A stretch of 64,000 nucleotides of DNA from an uncultured bacterium (lineage in GTDB: Bacteria > Verrucomicrobiota > Lentisphaeria > Victivallales > UBA1829), in contig URKJ01000004.1 of assembly GCA_900548385.1 (NCBI GenBank), forward strand, positions 62,001-126,000. The letters run 5' to 3'. Position 1 is the stretch's first letter. Every line of letters starts with the position of its first letter. The notes under the pieces are model-generated. The model ran no database searches. It was not told the DNA's origin and was given only the letters and a program-made list of their open reading frames with translations. The translations under genes and the position numbers were made by a program. Of this stretch, positions 55,224 to 63,930 are shown piece after piece.

Positions 55224-55275
55224 ATGGCAAACTCCGCCACATATTAATTATATTACAAAACATCTGAAAAGTCAA
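55224..55275 (-). promoter_or_regulatory. Prepilin promoter with conserved operator-like repeat
   Basis: Minus strand: TTGACT (55275-55270), 17-bp spacer, TATAAT (55252-55247). TGGC-AAACTCC-GCCA (55225-55239) lies downstream of the start, matching the repeat at 48320-48336. The outer CTCTGAAAAG repeat seen at 48358 is degenerate here. Confidence 0.72.
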
Positions 55276-55304
55276 TCCCCTTTTTTCTAGATAATTTATT
55301 TTTT

Positions 55305-55512
55305 TCAATCCCGGATCAACTGTTTGGCTTTACGGTTTTTCCCAGAGCGGATCCGGTCCGGCGTCAGCGCCGATCCGAAAAGAGTTTACGTTAATCGTTA
55401 TCAGAGAGGAATAAGAAGCCATGCCGTTGCATCCGGATTCCTGCTGCCGGACGATCCATTCTATAAGAAGAGCTGCGGCAGAGTCTGTACCGTGATCGGG
55501 AAAATCAATAGG
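55305..55512 (-). pseudogene. Remnant of a GntR/LacI-type regulator
   Basis: The minus strand keeps pieces homologous to the end of the regulator at 48402: SGCNGM, then SLITINVNSFRIGADAG and DPLWEKP, compared with SGCGM/GCDNM, TTIDVNSFQIGADAARQML. The N-terminal DNA-binding domain and most of the sensor are gone. It sits exactly where an intact regulator sits in the sister module, between prepilin and M20 upstream region. Confidence 0.8.
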
Positions 55513-55712
55513 GGGAATCGTATTTTTCTGAAAATATTCCGGAAAAATATGCAAAAAGATACCGTTTTCAAATTGCATATCCGGGATTTCATGCTATATC
55601 ATCCCTATAAATATGATTGATAACCTGATTATGACGGGAGAATTTCATGGATACGCTTGAGCTGCTGAAAGAACTGGTTGCCATTCCCAGCGTGAATCCG
55701 CGCTGTATCCGG
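55513..55712 (+). repeat. 200-bp perfect direct repeat, copy B
   Basis: Same sequence as 49552-49751. This copy leads into the intact M20 peptidase gene. Confidence 0.93.
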
Positions 55713-56786
55713 TATCGCGACGATCTGGCGGGGGAAGCCCGCATTGCCGATTATCTCTGTTTGCTTGCCAGCCGGCACGGAATCCGGCAGAGACGGGTGG
55801 AACCGGTTGCCGGACGCCCGACGGTCATTCTTGAACTTCCCGCAAAGGACGGGAATCCGGAAGCTCCGCTTCTTGCCTGCTTCGCCCATACCGACACAGT
55901 ATGGGTACCGGAAATGCCCGATCCATTCCGGGTGACGCTTCAGGAGGACGGCTGTTATCACGGCCTTGGTGTCACGGATGACAAAGGATCGCTTGCCGCG
56001 GCGCTGCTTGCACTGTTTGAACTGAAACGGCGCGGCGGGGCGGGCTGCCGGTTCGCCGTGGCCTGCACCTGTGACGAGGAGGCGGGTTTTCTCGGCGCGG
56101 AATCCATTCTTACCGATCATCTTGCTCCGGATGCGGCGATTGTCATGGAGGGAACTTCGCTGGATGTGATCACCGCCCATAAAGGAACGGTCCGCTGGAA
56201 AGTGACCACGCGCGGCGTTTCGGTTCATTCCAGTCTGGTTCCCGCAGGAGACAACGCCATTTACAAAGCGGCGCGGCTGGTGCTTGCACTGGAAGAGCTT
56301 GCAAAAGAGCTGTTTGCGCGTCCGCAGCATAAGAGACTCCGTTTTCCGACTCTGAGCGTCGGGACGATCAACGGGGGGACTCAGCCGAATTCCGTTCCCG
56401 ATTTCTGCGAGATCATGCTGGACCGCCGTCTGCTGCCGCATGAAACCGTGGAGCAGGCGAGAGCGGAGGTGTGCGCGGCAATGGACGGTGTGGCGGAATA
56501 CGAGATCAGCGAGCCGACCCTTTACTCCGCCGCGTTCGAGATTGATGAAAACGCTCCGTTTGTCCGGAGTATGCTGGAAGAGGCGCGCCGGATCAAGCCG
56601 GATGCTCAGATACGCGGACTGTACTGTTCGACGGAGGCGGGCAATACCGGCGGTTTCCGTATCCCGTCGGTGGTGTTCGGTCCCGGCGATGTCTCCTGCG
56701 CGCATTCCGTGCGGGAACGCATTGAATTGGCGGAGATCGACAAGGCCGCCGCGGTAATTGTCAACATGGCGGAAAAATTCTGCTGA
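55647..56786 (+). CDS. M20-family metallopeptidase (ArgE/DapE/CPG2-like)
   Basis: 379 residues. Zinc motifs in order: FAHTDTVW (His and Asp, about residue 80), GLGVTDDKGS (bridging Asp, about residue 110), CDEEAGF (Glu-Glu, about residue 142), then the dimerisation domain starting KGTVRWKVTTRG and the closing His in SCAHSVRERIE. It removes an amino acid or acyl group from small substrates in the cytoplasm. GGGAGA RBS before ATG 55647. Followed after 19 nt by a membrane protein gene. Its upstream region is duplicated at 49552. Confidence 0.92.
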   Translation: MDTLELLKELVAIPSVNPRCIRYRDDLAGEARIADYLCLLASRHGIRQRRVEPVAGRPTVILELPAKDGNPEAPLLACFAHTDTVWVPEMPDPFRVTLQEDGCYHGLGVTDDKGSLAAALLALFELKRRGGAGCRFAVACTCDEEAGFLGAESILTDHLAPDAAIVMEGTSLDVITAHKGTVRWKVTTRGVSVHSSLVPAGDNAIYKAARLVLALEELAKELFARPQHKRLRFPTLSVGTINGGTQPNSVPDFCEIMLDRRLLPHETVEQARAEVCAAMDGVAEYEISEPTLYSAAFEIDENAPFVRSMLEEARRIKPDAQIRGLYCSTEAGNTGGFRIPSVVFGPGDVSCAHSVRERIELAEIDKAAAVIVNMAEKFC

Positions 56787-56805
56787 ACATACGAGGAGAG
56801 AAATT

Positions 56806-57723
56806 ATGGTTCCAACAATCCGGGGTGCAATCACAGAGTCGTGGCGGAAAATGAAAGAGGTCCTGTTCCAGCCGTTCAGCTGGGGCGTCTGGGTGAGCCT
56901 GACGCTCGGTTTGTGGCTTGCCAGACTCGGTGAGGGCGGCTTCCGCGCCAACATCAATCTGTCCAGATCTTTTATCCGGAAGAAATTCGGGTCATTCGAG
57001 GAGTTTTCCGGAATTTTGGAACCATTCGCAAATGAACTGGGGATCAGCGGCCTTGCTCTGCTTGTTGCCATCGGCGCCGTTCTTTTTATTGTCGTGGTGG
57101 TACTTGGCTTTCTTCTGTTGTGGGTCCGCTGCCGCTCCCGGTTCATCGTGCTGGATATGCTGGTGAGGGGTGTTCACGCGGAGACGTTCGGTTCCCGCTG
57201 GGGCCGGTTCCGCCGTCAGGGGAACTCCCTGTTCTGGACGCTTCTGCTGCTGGGGGTGCTGATCTTCCTGTGCATCTGCGGCATGGCGCTTTTTGTGGTT
57301 CTGCTGCTTATTGCGCTGATAGGCGGCGGGAACAGTTTGTCCCCGGTATTTCCGCTGATCGTTGTCTGCATGGTTCCGCTCCTGCTGTTCGCGGCAGCTC
57401 TTGGGTTTTATACGTCGCTGTTTCTGGACTATTGTTCCCTGCAGATGTACCGGACCGACTGTTCCGGAATGGAGGCCTGGCAGGTGTTCAACCGGAAACT
57501 GCTGGAGCGGCCGGGAGTGTTTTTCCGGTATTGCGTCGGGCTGGTCCTGATTGCGCTGCTGATCATGGGGGCTGCGGTACTGCTTTCCTGCGCGACCTGC
57601 TGTATCGGGCTGATCTTCCTGCTGCTTCCGTTTGTTTCCACAATGGTTCTGCTTCCGGTCCTCTATGTCCGCTGGCAGTATATTCTGGAATTTTTCGACA
57701 ATCCGGAAATGCTGAATCAGTGA
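56806..57723 (+). CDS. Multi-pass inner-membrane protein of unknown function
   Basis: 305 residues from ATG 56806 (GAGGAG RBS). An amphipathic N-terminus (TIRGAITESWRKMKEVLFQP) is followed by about six hydrophobic segments, including VAIGAVLFIVVVVLGFLLLW and LLLLGVLIFLCICGMALF. The layout resembles DUF4013- or GDPD-membrane-domain-like proteins, a loosely defined group that often lacks an assigned function. Probably cotranscribed with the M20 peptidase. No catalytic motif is visible. Confidence 0.8.
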   Translation: MVPTIRGAITESWRKMKEVLFQPFSWGVWVSLTLGLWLARLGEGGFRANINLSRSFIRKKFGSFEEFSGILEPFANELGISGLALLVAIGAVLFIVVVVLGFLLLWVRCRSRFIVLDMLVRGVHAETFGSRWGRFRRQGNSLFWTLLLLGVLIFLCICGMALFVVLLLIALIGGGNSLSPVFPLIVVCMVPLLLFAAALGFYTSLFLDYCSLQMYRTDCSGMEAWQVFNRKLLERPGVFFRYCVGLVLIALLIMGAAVLLSCATCCIGLIFLLLPFVSTMVLLPVLYVRWQYILEFFDNPEMLNQ

Positions 57724-57756
57724 AAACGGCCTTGCGGGAACCGTCTTTTTCCCCGG
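57724..57756 (+). terminator. Possible intrinsic terminator after the membrane protein gene
   Basis: ACGG-CC ... GG-AA-CCGT stem with a 2-nt bulge followed by CTTTTT, just after the stop codon. Short stem, so moderate support. Confidence 0.45.
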
Positions 57757-57876
57757 AATGAACTTTCCTGTTTGCCTGCGGTCTAAAAGTTTGTGTTTTT
57801 ATTCACTTTTAAATTTGCCTTTCCCGGTTTACGGCGTAAAGTGTGAAGAACAGAAACGAAGAAAGGGCGGGGAATT

Positions 57877-60324
57877 ATGAACGGATCGAACCAATCACAA
57901 GGAAATAGCATGCACGACAGTCTTGATTTTATGTTACCGGAAAAAATGAACATCCCGGCGCTTCCGCTGAGCGGGACACTTGTGTTTCCGTATGCGCTGA
58001 CGCCGCTGGTGATCGACGGGGAATCTTCCATTCAACTGGTCACGCGGGTTGCAAACGGAACGGATAAACTGATCGCTCTGTTCCCGGAGATCCCGCCGCA
58101 GGATGAGAACGGAGTTCCGGAGATCAATGTGGACACCTTTACCATGGATGAGAAGAAACTCTCCGTGATCGGCGTTGCGGGGCGTGTCGTGAAACACGTC
58201 AAGTTCCCCGACGAGACCGACCGGGTTCTGATCCGCGGGCTCTCCCGGATCCGGTTTCTCGGATTTCATCCGGAGGACCACTCCGCCGAAGTCGAACGTC
58301 TTGTGGAAGCGGACGACGACAATGTGGAAGTTTCCGCGATGACGAAAAATGCCGTCCGGCAGTTTCAGGAGATCATTTCGTATTCTCCGAATTTTCCGGA
58401 AGAGCTCAAGATCGCGGTGCTGAATCTTCAGGACAATACCCGCATCGTTGATCTGATCGCGGACACGATCAATATATCCTATGCGGAAAAGCTGGAAATC
58501 CTTACGCTTCCGAGTCTTCAGGAGCGTCTTCAGCTGCTGACGATCCTGCTGAACCGGGAAGTCGAAGTGCTCAAGCTCGGTTCGGAGATTCAGACGCAGG
58601 TGCATAATGCGCTCGGCAAATCCCAGCGGGAATTCTTCCTGCGGGAGCAGCTGCGCACCATCAAGGAGGAACTCGGCGAGGAGTCCAAGAATCCCGACAT
58701 CGTGTCGATCGAGGAACGGCTTGCCAAGCTGAATGCTCCGCCGCATGTGGTTGAGACCGTCAAAAAAGAGACGGAGCGGTTGAACATGATCCCGCAGGCG
58801 TCGGGGGAATATACGATTGCTTACAATTACATTGACTGGATTCTTTCGCTTCCGTGGCAGACCTACACCGAAGACCGGCTTGACGTCTCCGAAGCGGAAC
58901 GGATTCTCAACAAGGATCATTTCGGGCTCAAAGACGTCAAGGAGCGGATTCTGGAATTCCTTTCGGTCCTGCAGCTGAAAAAAGACAAGAAGTCGCCGAT
59001 CCTCTGCTTTGCGGGTCCTCCGGGAGTCGGCAAAACGTCGCTTGGAAAATCCATTGCCAATGCGATGGGGCGCAAGTTTGTACGCATGTCGCTCGGCGGG
59101 ATGAAAGACGAGGCGGAGATCCGCGGACACCGCCGGACGTATCTCGGAGCTCTGCCGGGACGCATCCTGCAGGGTCTCAAAAAAGCCGGGGTTTCCAATC
59201 CCGTGTTCATGCTGGATGAGATCGACAAGATCGGTTCGGATTTCCGGGGCGATCCCGCATCCGCTCTGCTGGAGGTGCTTGATCCGCAGCAGAACAGCGC
59301 GTTCAACGATCATTTCCTGGAGCTGGATTATGACCTGAGTTCGGTGATGTTCATCGCCACGGCGAATATGCTGGACACCATTCCGCCGCCGCTGCTGGAC
59401 CGGATGGATATTATTACGCTGCCGGGATATACGCCGTATGAAAAGCGGCAGATCGCCCGGAAATATCTGGTTCCGCGCCAGATGAAGGAAAACGGACTCG
59501 ACGGCGTGAAGCTGACTTTCCCGCTGAAGTCGATAGACCGGATCATCAATTCCTATACGCGGGAAGCCGGGGTGCGTTCGCTGGAGCGGACAATCGGCAG
59601 TGTGCTGCGCAAGGTGGCGAAACAGGTCGTGGAAAAGAAGTTCGATCCGGTAAAGGACTCGGAGATCACGCCGGAAGATGTGCATAAATTCCTCGGAGCC
59701 CCCCGTTTCCTTGCAGACGAGGTGTCTCCGAAACCGGAAGTCGGAGTCGCCACCGGCATGGCATGGACGAGCGTCGGCGGAACCACGCTTCAGGTTGAGT
59801 CGATCCGCATGAGCGGCAAAGGGGAACTCAAGCTGACCGGATCGCTTGGCGATGTGATGAAGGAAAGCGCGCTTGCCGCATTCAGTTTCATCCGCAGCCG
59901 GGCGGATGAATTCGGCATTGATCCCGAAGTCTTCCAGAAGAACGATTTTCATATCCATGTCCCGGACGGAGCTACGCCGAAAGACGGGCCTTCCGCCGGG
60001 GTGACGCTGGCGACGGCGATCTTTTCCCTGCTGACCGGGAAGCCGGTCCGCAACGATTTTGCCATGACCGGCGAGATCACTTTGCGCGGACATGTTACGG
60101 CGGTCGGCGGCATTAAGGAAAAGGTGATCGGAGCGCTCCGTGCAGGAGTCCGCAACATCATTCTGCCGGAAGAGAACCGGAAAGATCTGGAAAACGTTCC
60201 GGACGAGGTCCGGGAAAAACTGACGTTCCATTTCGTTTCCGACGTCACCCGCGCCTGGGAACTGACGGTTGCCGGCTATAATAAGAGCGGTCATGGAAAA
60301 AACAGGAAAAAAACGGAAAAATAA
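57877..60324 (+). CDS. lon: ATP-dependent Lon protease
   Basis: 815 residues in LonA order: N-terminal substrate domain (LPLSGTLVFPYALTPLV, about residue 28), a coiled-coil region (FFLREQLRTIKEELG), AAA+ domain with Walker A GPPGVGKTS (about residue 380) and Walker B FMLDEIDKIG, and the protease domain with the catalytic Ser in KDGPSAGVT (about residue 704) and Lys in GGIKEKVIGA (about residue 748). It degrades damaged and short-lived regulatory proteins. Start ATG 57877 with GGGGAATT upstream; ATG 57910 is an alternative. Its stop overlaps the next gene by one base (TAATG). Confidence 0.97.
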   Translation: MNGSNQSQGNSMHDSLDFMLPEKMNIPALPLSGTLVFPYALTPLVIDGESSIQLVTRVANGTDKLIALFPEIPPQDENGVPEINVDTFTMDEKKLSVIGVAGRVVKHVKFPDETDRVLIRGLSRIRFLGFHPEDHSAEVERLVEADDDNVEVSAMTKNAVRQFQEIISYSPNFPEELKIAVLNLQDNTRIVDLIADTINISYAEKLEILTLPSLQERLQLLTILLNREVEVLKLGSEIQTQVHNALGKSQREFFLREQLRTIKEELGEESKNPDIVSIEERLAKLNAPPHVVETVKKETERLNMIPQASGEYTIAYNYIDWILSLPWQTYTEDRLDVSEAERILNKDHFGLKDVKERILEFLSVLQLKKDKKSPILCFAGPPGVGKTSLGKSIANAMGRKFVRMSLGGMKDEAEIRGHRRTYLGALPGRILQGLKKAGVSNPVFMLDEIDKIGSDFRGDPASALLEVLDPQQNSAFNDHFLELDYDLSSVMFIATANMLDTIPPPLLDRMDIITLPGYTPYEKRQIARKYLVPRQMKENGLDGVKLTFPLKSIDRIINSYTREAGVRSLERTIGSVLRKVAKQVVEKKFDPVKDSEITPEDVHKFLGAPRFLADEVSPKPEVGVATGMAWTSVGGTTLQVESIRMSGKGELKLTGSLGDVMKESALAAFSFIRSRADEFGIDPEVFQKNDFHIHVPDGATPKDGPSAGVTLATAIFSLLTGKPVRNDFAMTGEITLRGHVTAVGGIKEKVIGALRAGVRNIILPEENRKDLENVPDEVREKLTFHFVSDVTRAWELTVAGYNKSGHGKNRKKTEK

Positions 60325-61049
60325 TGAAAACGGTATTTTGTCTTCTCTTCGCCGTATTCCTCTGCGGTGCGTTTGCCGCGGAGGGACAGCCGGATAAAGC
60401 GCTCAGCGCGGAACAGTTCGTGAACGTGGTCCGTACACCGCCCGGACGGGAAAGCTGGGGAATTCTGGAGGGAAAGGCGTCGCACCGGCGCCGGGGAGCG
60501 TCGACTGTGGAGGCGCCGATCCGGTTTTCGGTGTTGTTCACCCGTTCCCGGACGATCGCTCAGATCGTGTTCAACGGTAATGAAATTTACGATGTGGCGC
60601 AGTCTTATACTGCGCCGTTCGCATCGTCGATTGATATGCGCGAACCGGGAGGCAGGCAGAGCCTGAACGATTTCGGTTTGCGACCGGAAGATCTGACGAT
60701 GAATTTCATCTTCTGGCCGTTGAAACGGGAGCTGGAGCCGGATTCCGTGCGCGGAGTCGCCTGCCGGGTGATGGTATTCGAATCGCCCGCGGGCAAAGAG
60801 AGTGTAAAAGTGTATATTGCACGGGATTACTATTCGCCGATGAAAGTGGAGTGGTTCAATGTTCCCGCGGCGAAGATTTCCGGTCGGGCATTCCGCACGT
60901 TGGAAGTGACGTCGTTCCGGAAAAGCGGAGACCTGTGGGTGGTCGGTGCGCTTTCCCTGTTCGGGCCCGGCTGGCGGACGGTGGTTGATTTTCCCGATTC
61001 AAAGGCGGGACTGACGAAAGACGGTGTGGCAAAAGAGCTGTTCCGGTGA
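60324..61049 (+). CDS. Periplasmic LolA-like outer-membrane lipoprotein-sorting-type protein
   Basis: 241 residues with a signal peptide (MKTVFCLLFAVFLCGAFAAE). Alternating strands (FSVLFTRSRTIAQIVFNG, VKVYIARDYYSPMKVEWFN, FRTLEVTSFRKSGDLWVVG) match the half-barrel fold of LolA/LolB-like proteins, which bind lipid moieties. Translationally coupled to lon by TAATG. A link to envelope quality control is plausible but only positional. Confidence 0.72.
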   Translation: MKTVFCLLFAVFLCGAFAAEGQPDKALSAEQFVNVVRTPPGRESWGILEGKASHRRRGASTVEAPIRFSVLFTRSRTIAQIVFNGNEIYDVAQSYTAPFASSIDMREPGGRQSLNDFGLRPEDLTMNFIFWPLKRELEPDSVRGVACRVMVFESPAGKESVKVYIARDYYSPMKVEWFNVPAAKISGRAFRTLEVTSFRKSGDLWVVGALSLFGPGWRTVVDFPDSKAGLTKDGVAKELFR

Positions 61050-61053
61050 GCAG

Positions 61054-61860
61054 ATGGCGGATGAGGCTTTCATTTCATCGTCGCACGAGTTTGTAATCGG
61101 GATGAACCGGCACGGCGAAGTGCGGCAGTTCCGGCAGAGTATTTCCGACCGTTGGGGCGGACTTTTTCTGCTGGAGGGGGAAGGCGTGATTGCGCTCGGT
61201 GATGCCCGCCAGCCGCTTGTTCCGGGTGATTTCATCCTGTACGAGCCGTTCCATGTCCATTCGTTTGCCTCCTGTACGGTTCCGTGGACGTATTTCTGGT
61301 TTCATTTTGCAGTGCGCCCCCATGTCAGGCTCGAACGATTGACAGCCAATACCGCGATCCCTGATGTGTATCTGGCGCATTTCGACGGTGCGGAACGGGA
61401 GTTGGTCTCCCGGACCCTCCGGGAAGCTCTGGAACTCAAGCTGCAGAGCTTGCGGGGAGAGGGCGGAGCACTGTCGTTTCTGCTGATCGAAACGGTGATT
61501 CAGCGTCTCTGCGACCGTATTCAGGAGACGAACACATTGTCTGACCCGCGCATCGTGCGCGCCAGACGGCTTCTGCTGCTTGCGGACGGCTCGGATATGG
61601 AGTCGATTGCCCGTGAGTGCGGAATGTCGCATACCGCATTTTACAATCTGTTCCGCCGCAAGACAGGAAGTTCGCCCCGCGCGTTCCGGGAACGCGCCCT
61701 GATGGAACGCGCCAAGCAATATTTGGAATATACCGGTTTTTCGATGCAGGAGATCGCGATTCAGCTCGGAATGCCCGACCAGTTCTATTTTTCCGCCCGA
61801 TTTAAGAAATATACGGGTCAGACCCCTTCCCGCTACCGTGCGGAAAAACGCGGTTTGTAG
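61054..61860 (+). CDS. AraC-family transcriptional regulator
   Basis: 268 residues from ATG 61054, 4 nt after the preceding stop (the longer reading from GTG 61024 overlaps it and lacks an RBS). N-terminal cupin: GLFLLEGEGVIALGD, PLVPGDFILYEP with HVHSF. C-terminal tandem HTH: MESIARECGMSHTAFYNLFR and MQEIAIQLGMPDQFYFSARF with the YTGQTPSRYR tail. Co-oriented with lon and the LolA-like gene; the target is unknown, possibly the sugar genes or the phosphoesterase that follows. Confidence 0.92.
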   Translation: MADEAFISSSHEFVIGMNRHGEVRQFRQSISDRWGGLFLLEGEGVIALGDARQPLVPGDFILYEPFHVHSFASCTVPWTYFWFHFAVRPHVRLERLTANTAIPDVYLAHFDGAERELVSRTLREALELKLQSLRGEGGALSFLLIETVIQRLCDRIQETNTLSDPRIVRARRLLLLADGSDMESIARECGMSHTAFYNLFRRKTGSSPRAFRERALMERAKQYLEYTGFSMQEIAIQLGMPDQFYFSARFKKYTGQTPSRYRAEKRGL

Positions 61861-61872
61861 ATCCCGCCGCCA

Positions 61873-61900
61873 TTGCATTTCCCTGAACTCCGCCTATATT
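61873..61900 (+). promoter_or_regulatory. Candidate promoter for the phosphoesterase
   Basis: TTGCAT (61873-61878), 16-bp spacer, TATATT (61895-61900), 35 nt before the start codon. Confidence 0.5.
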
Positions 61901-61934
61901 ATTTGCAATATACATTAAAAAACAAGGGAGTGGA

Positions 61935-63698
61935 ATGATGCAGGACAAACGGAATATTACTGATTCAGAAGAGGGACGCCGCGAATTTCATGCACAGGTG
62001 TCGGAGCTGCAGGAAGACAAAATGCTGAAAATCCGGCTGAGCCGGAAATGGACGTTTTGTCCGCAGGTTCCTGAAGGAGAGTGGATGGACAAGGCGGTGA
62101 ACGGAATTCCGTTTGAGCTGAAAAACGGCGCCGCGGATTTGGATATACTCGCCGGGGGAAGCCCGGAAATCGGGGCGGAAGCCGTTCTTTATCAGGAGTT
62201 TGAGTCGAATGAGGAGGGAATTGCACAGCTCGGTTTCGGCTGTGACTGGTGGTGCGAGGTGTTTTGCAACGGTGTTCTCTGCAGTTCTACTTTTTCCGAC
62301 GGAAACGGAAGCGATACTTTTTCTCCGGAGGACAACCCGTTTTTCCTGCCGGTCCGCAAGGGACGGAACCTGTTGGCTCTCCGGGTCCGGCGGGGGAGTC
62401 ATTCCTGGATGTTTGCATTCGGTCCGGTCGAATTCCGTCTGTCGGATCTTCCGGTGATTCAGCATGGTCCGTGGCTCGGCAATCCCGATGCGGAGAGCAT
62501 GAGCATCCGGTTCGTGACGGCGGGAAATATCGGTGCCGGAGTGGAGTACCGGAAACACGGCGGGAAAAGCTGGAGGCTGTTGTGGGATCACGTTCACGGG
62601 CAGATTCGCCGCAGCCGGTTTCATGTCCTGCATCTTTCCGGGCTTGAATGCGGAACCTCGTATGATTACCGCATTGTGCTGATCAACCCGCAGACGCCGG
62701 AGAAAAGGGTCCGTCCGGATGGGGACGGGTGGCATACGTTCCGCATTCCGGAGGCTGATTGCGGGAAATTCAGTTTTTTCTACACAGCAGATCTCCAGTT
62801 TCCATCGGAGCGGCAGAGTGCTGTTCTGGACTCCCTGCTGGAGGCGGCGGACGGAAGGAACTGTGATTTCTTTGTATTCGGAGGAGACATCGGGTCCAGT
62901 TTCGTGAGTGCGGCATTGTTCCGCGGAGCCATTGCCCGGATCTGTGCGTCCGGCGGAGCGGAACGCCCGCTGGTGACCGTTCGCGGGAATCATGAACTGC
63001 GGGGCGGGGAGGCGGACCGTTTTCTGGATTATTTCGGAGACCGGAACGGGCTTTCCTATGGGGTGTTCCGGTTCGGCGATACAGCGTTTCTGATCTTGGA
63101 CTGCTGGGAGGACAAGCCTGCGGAGAGCGAGGGCGCCGGATATTGCAAGTATAATCTGGACGATCTGTTTCTGCAGGAGGAAAAAGAGTTTCTGGCGCGT
63201 GCGCTCGCTTCTGAAAAATGGACTTCCGCAAAACGGAGGATCGTGCTTTCCCACGGAGCGCCGTATTCCCATTTCGATTCGTGCATGACGATGCCGTTTG
63301 TCCTTCAGGAAATGACGGATCCGTACTTTGCGGGAAAAGAGCCGGTATCCCGGCTGAATCTCTGGCTTGCGGGGCACACGCACCGGTATTCCCGGAGTAT
63401 TCCCGGTACGGCGGTCATTGCGGCTCCGGTTCCGCCGAAAACTCCGCATAAGGACGGAAGGGATTACTGTTACCCGGTCTTTACGGTTGCCGGACCGGAT
63501 GCCGCACAGCCGATACAGGCGTCTGCGTTCCGGATTGATGCGGAGCCCGGAAAACTCGTCGTCAGTGCTTTTTCTCCGGATGGTGCCTGTTTCGAGAAAA
63601 TAGAGCTTGCGGATGACGGTGCGGTTACGGAACGGATTTCCCTGCCGCATTTTGATGTTCCGGCGGATGAGAGAAAGGTGAATGATCCAAAAAATTAA
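61935..63698 (+). CDS. Calcineurin-like metallophosphoesterase with N-terminal beta domains
   Basis: 587 residues. An N-terminal beta domain (residues about 30-190, FGCDWWCEVFCNG) is followed by a fibronectin-III-like purple-acid-phosphatase-type domain (about 200-275, CGTSYDYRIVL). The metal-binding core comes next: YTADLQFPS, FVFGGDIGSS, VRGNHELRGG, VLSHGAPYS and LAGHTHRYSR. The first motif reads D-L-Q where the family has D-x-H, so one metal-ligand His is missing. No signal peptide is evident. GGGAG precedes paired ATGs at 61935/61938. Confidence 0.85.
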   Translation: MMQDKRNITDSEEGRREFHAQVSELQEDKMLKIRLSRKWTFCPQVPEGEWMDKAVNGIPFELKNGAADLDILAGGSPEIGAEAVLYQEFESNEEGIAQLGFGCDWWCEVFCNGVLCSSTFSDGNGSDTFSPEDNPFFLPVRKGRNLLALRVRRGSHSWMFAFGPVEFRLSDLPVIQHGPWLGNPDAESMSIRFVTAGNIGAGVEYRKHGGKSWRLLWDHVHGQIRRSRFHVLHLSGLECGTSYDYRIVLINPQTPEKRVRPDGDGWHTFRIPEADCGKFSFFYTADLQFPSERQSAVLDSLLEAADGRNCDFFVFGGDIGSSFVSAALFRGAIARICASGGAERPLVTVRGNHELRGGEADRFLDYFGDRNGLSYGVFRFGDTAFLILDCWEDKPAESEGAGYCKYNLDDLFLQEEKEFLARALASEKWTSAKRRIVLSHGAPYSHFDSCMTMPFVLQEMTDPYFAGKEPVSRLNLWLAGHTHRYSRSIPGTAVIAAPVPPKTPHKDGRDYCYPVFTVAGPDAAQPIQASAFRIDAEPGKLVVSAFSPDGACFEKIELADDGAVTERISLPHFDVPADERKVNDPKN

Positions 63699-63727
63699 AA
63701 AATACGCATTTTTATTATCTTTTAAAC

Positions 63728-63756
63728 TTTACAAATCGGAAAAGAGAGTGTATAAT
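63728..63756 (+). promoter_or_regulatory. Sigma70-type promoter for the gene at 63931
   Basis: TTTACA (63728-63733), 17-bp spacer, TATAAT (63751-63756). The start site would lie near 63763, about 170 nt before the next start codon. Confidence 0.75.
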
Positions 63757-63762
63757 CTCATG

Positions 63763-63930
63763 ATGATCCGGTTAGGACCGGATTCTGTTCCGTTGGTTCT
63801 GTTTATGGAAGCCCTCTTGCCCGGCGGGTTTTTGTATGCGGTCTGAGCCGGCGGATGACCGTTTTCCGGATACCGGTGCGAGGTTTTGTGCCCATTCCGG
63901 AAAATACGCAAAATTTACAAGGAGACTATT
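63763..63930 (+). promoter_or_regulatory. Structured 5' leader of about 170 nt
   Basis: The leader opens with a perfect hairpin ATCCGGT-TAGG-ACCGGAT (63766-63783). A GC-rich CCCGGCGGG followed by TTTTT (63820-63833) looks like a small terminator. More GC-rich CCGG pairs follow before the AAGGAG RBS. No known riboswitch was recognised. Confidence 0.5.

Noticed and set aside
57934..60294. 786-codon open frame on the minus strand opposite lon
   Set aside because: Shadow of the lon coding frame: no family motifs, His/Arg-rich composition, while lon has every expected motif.
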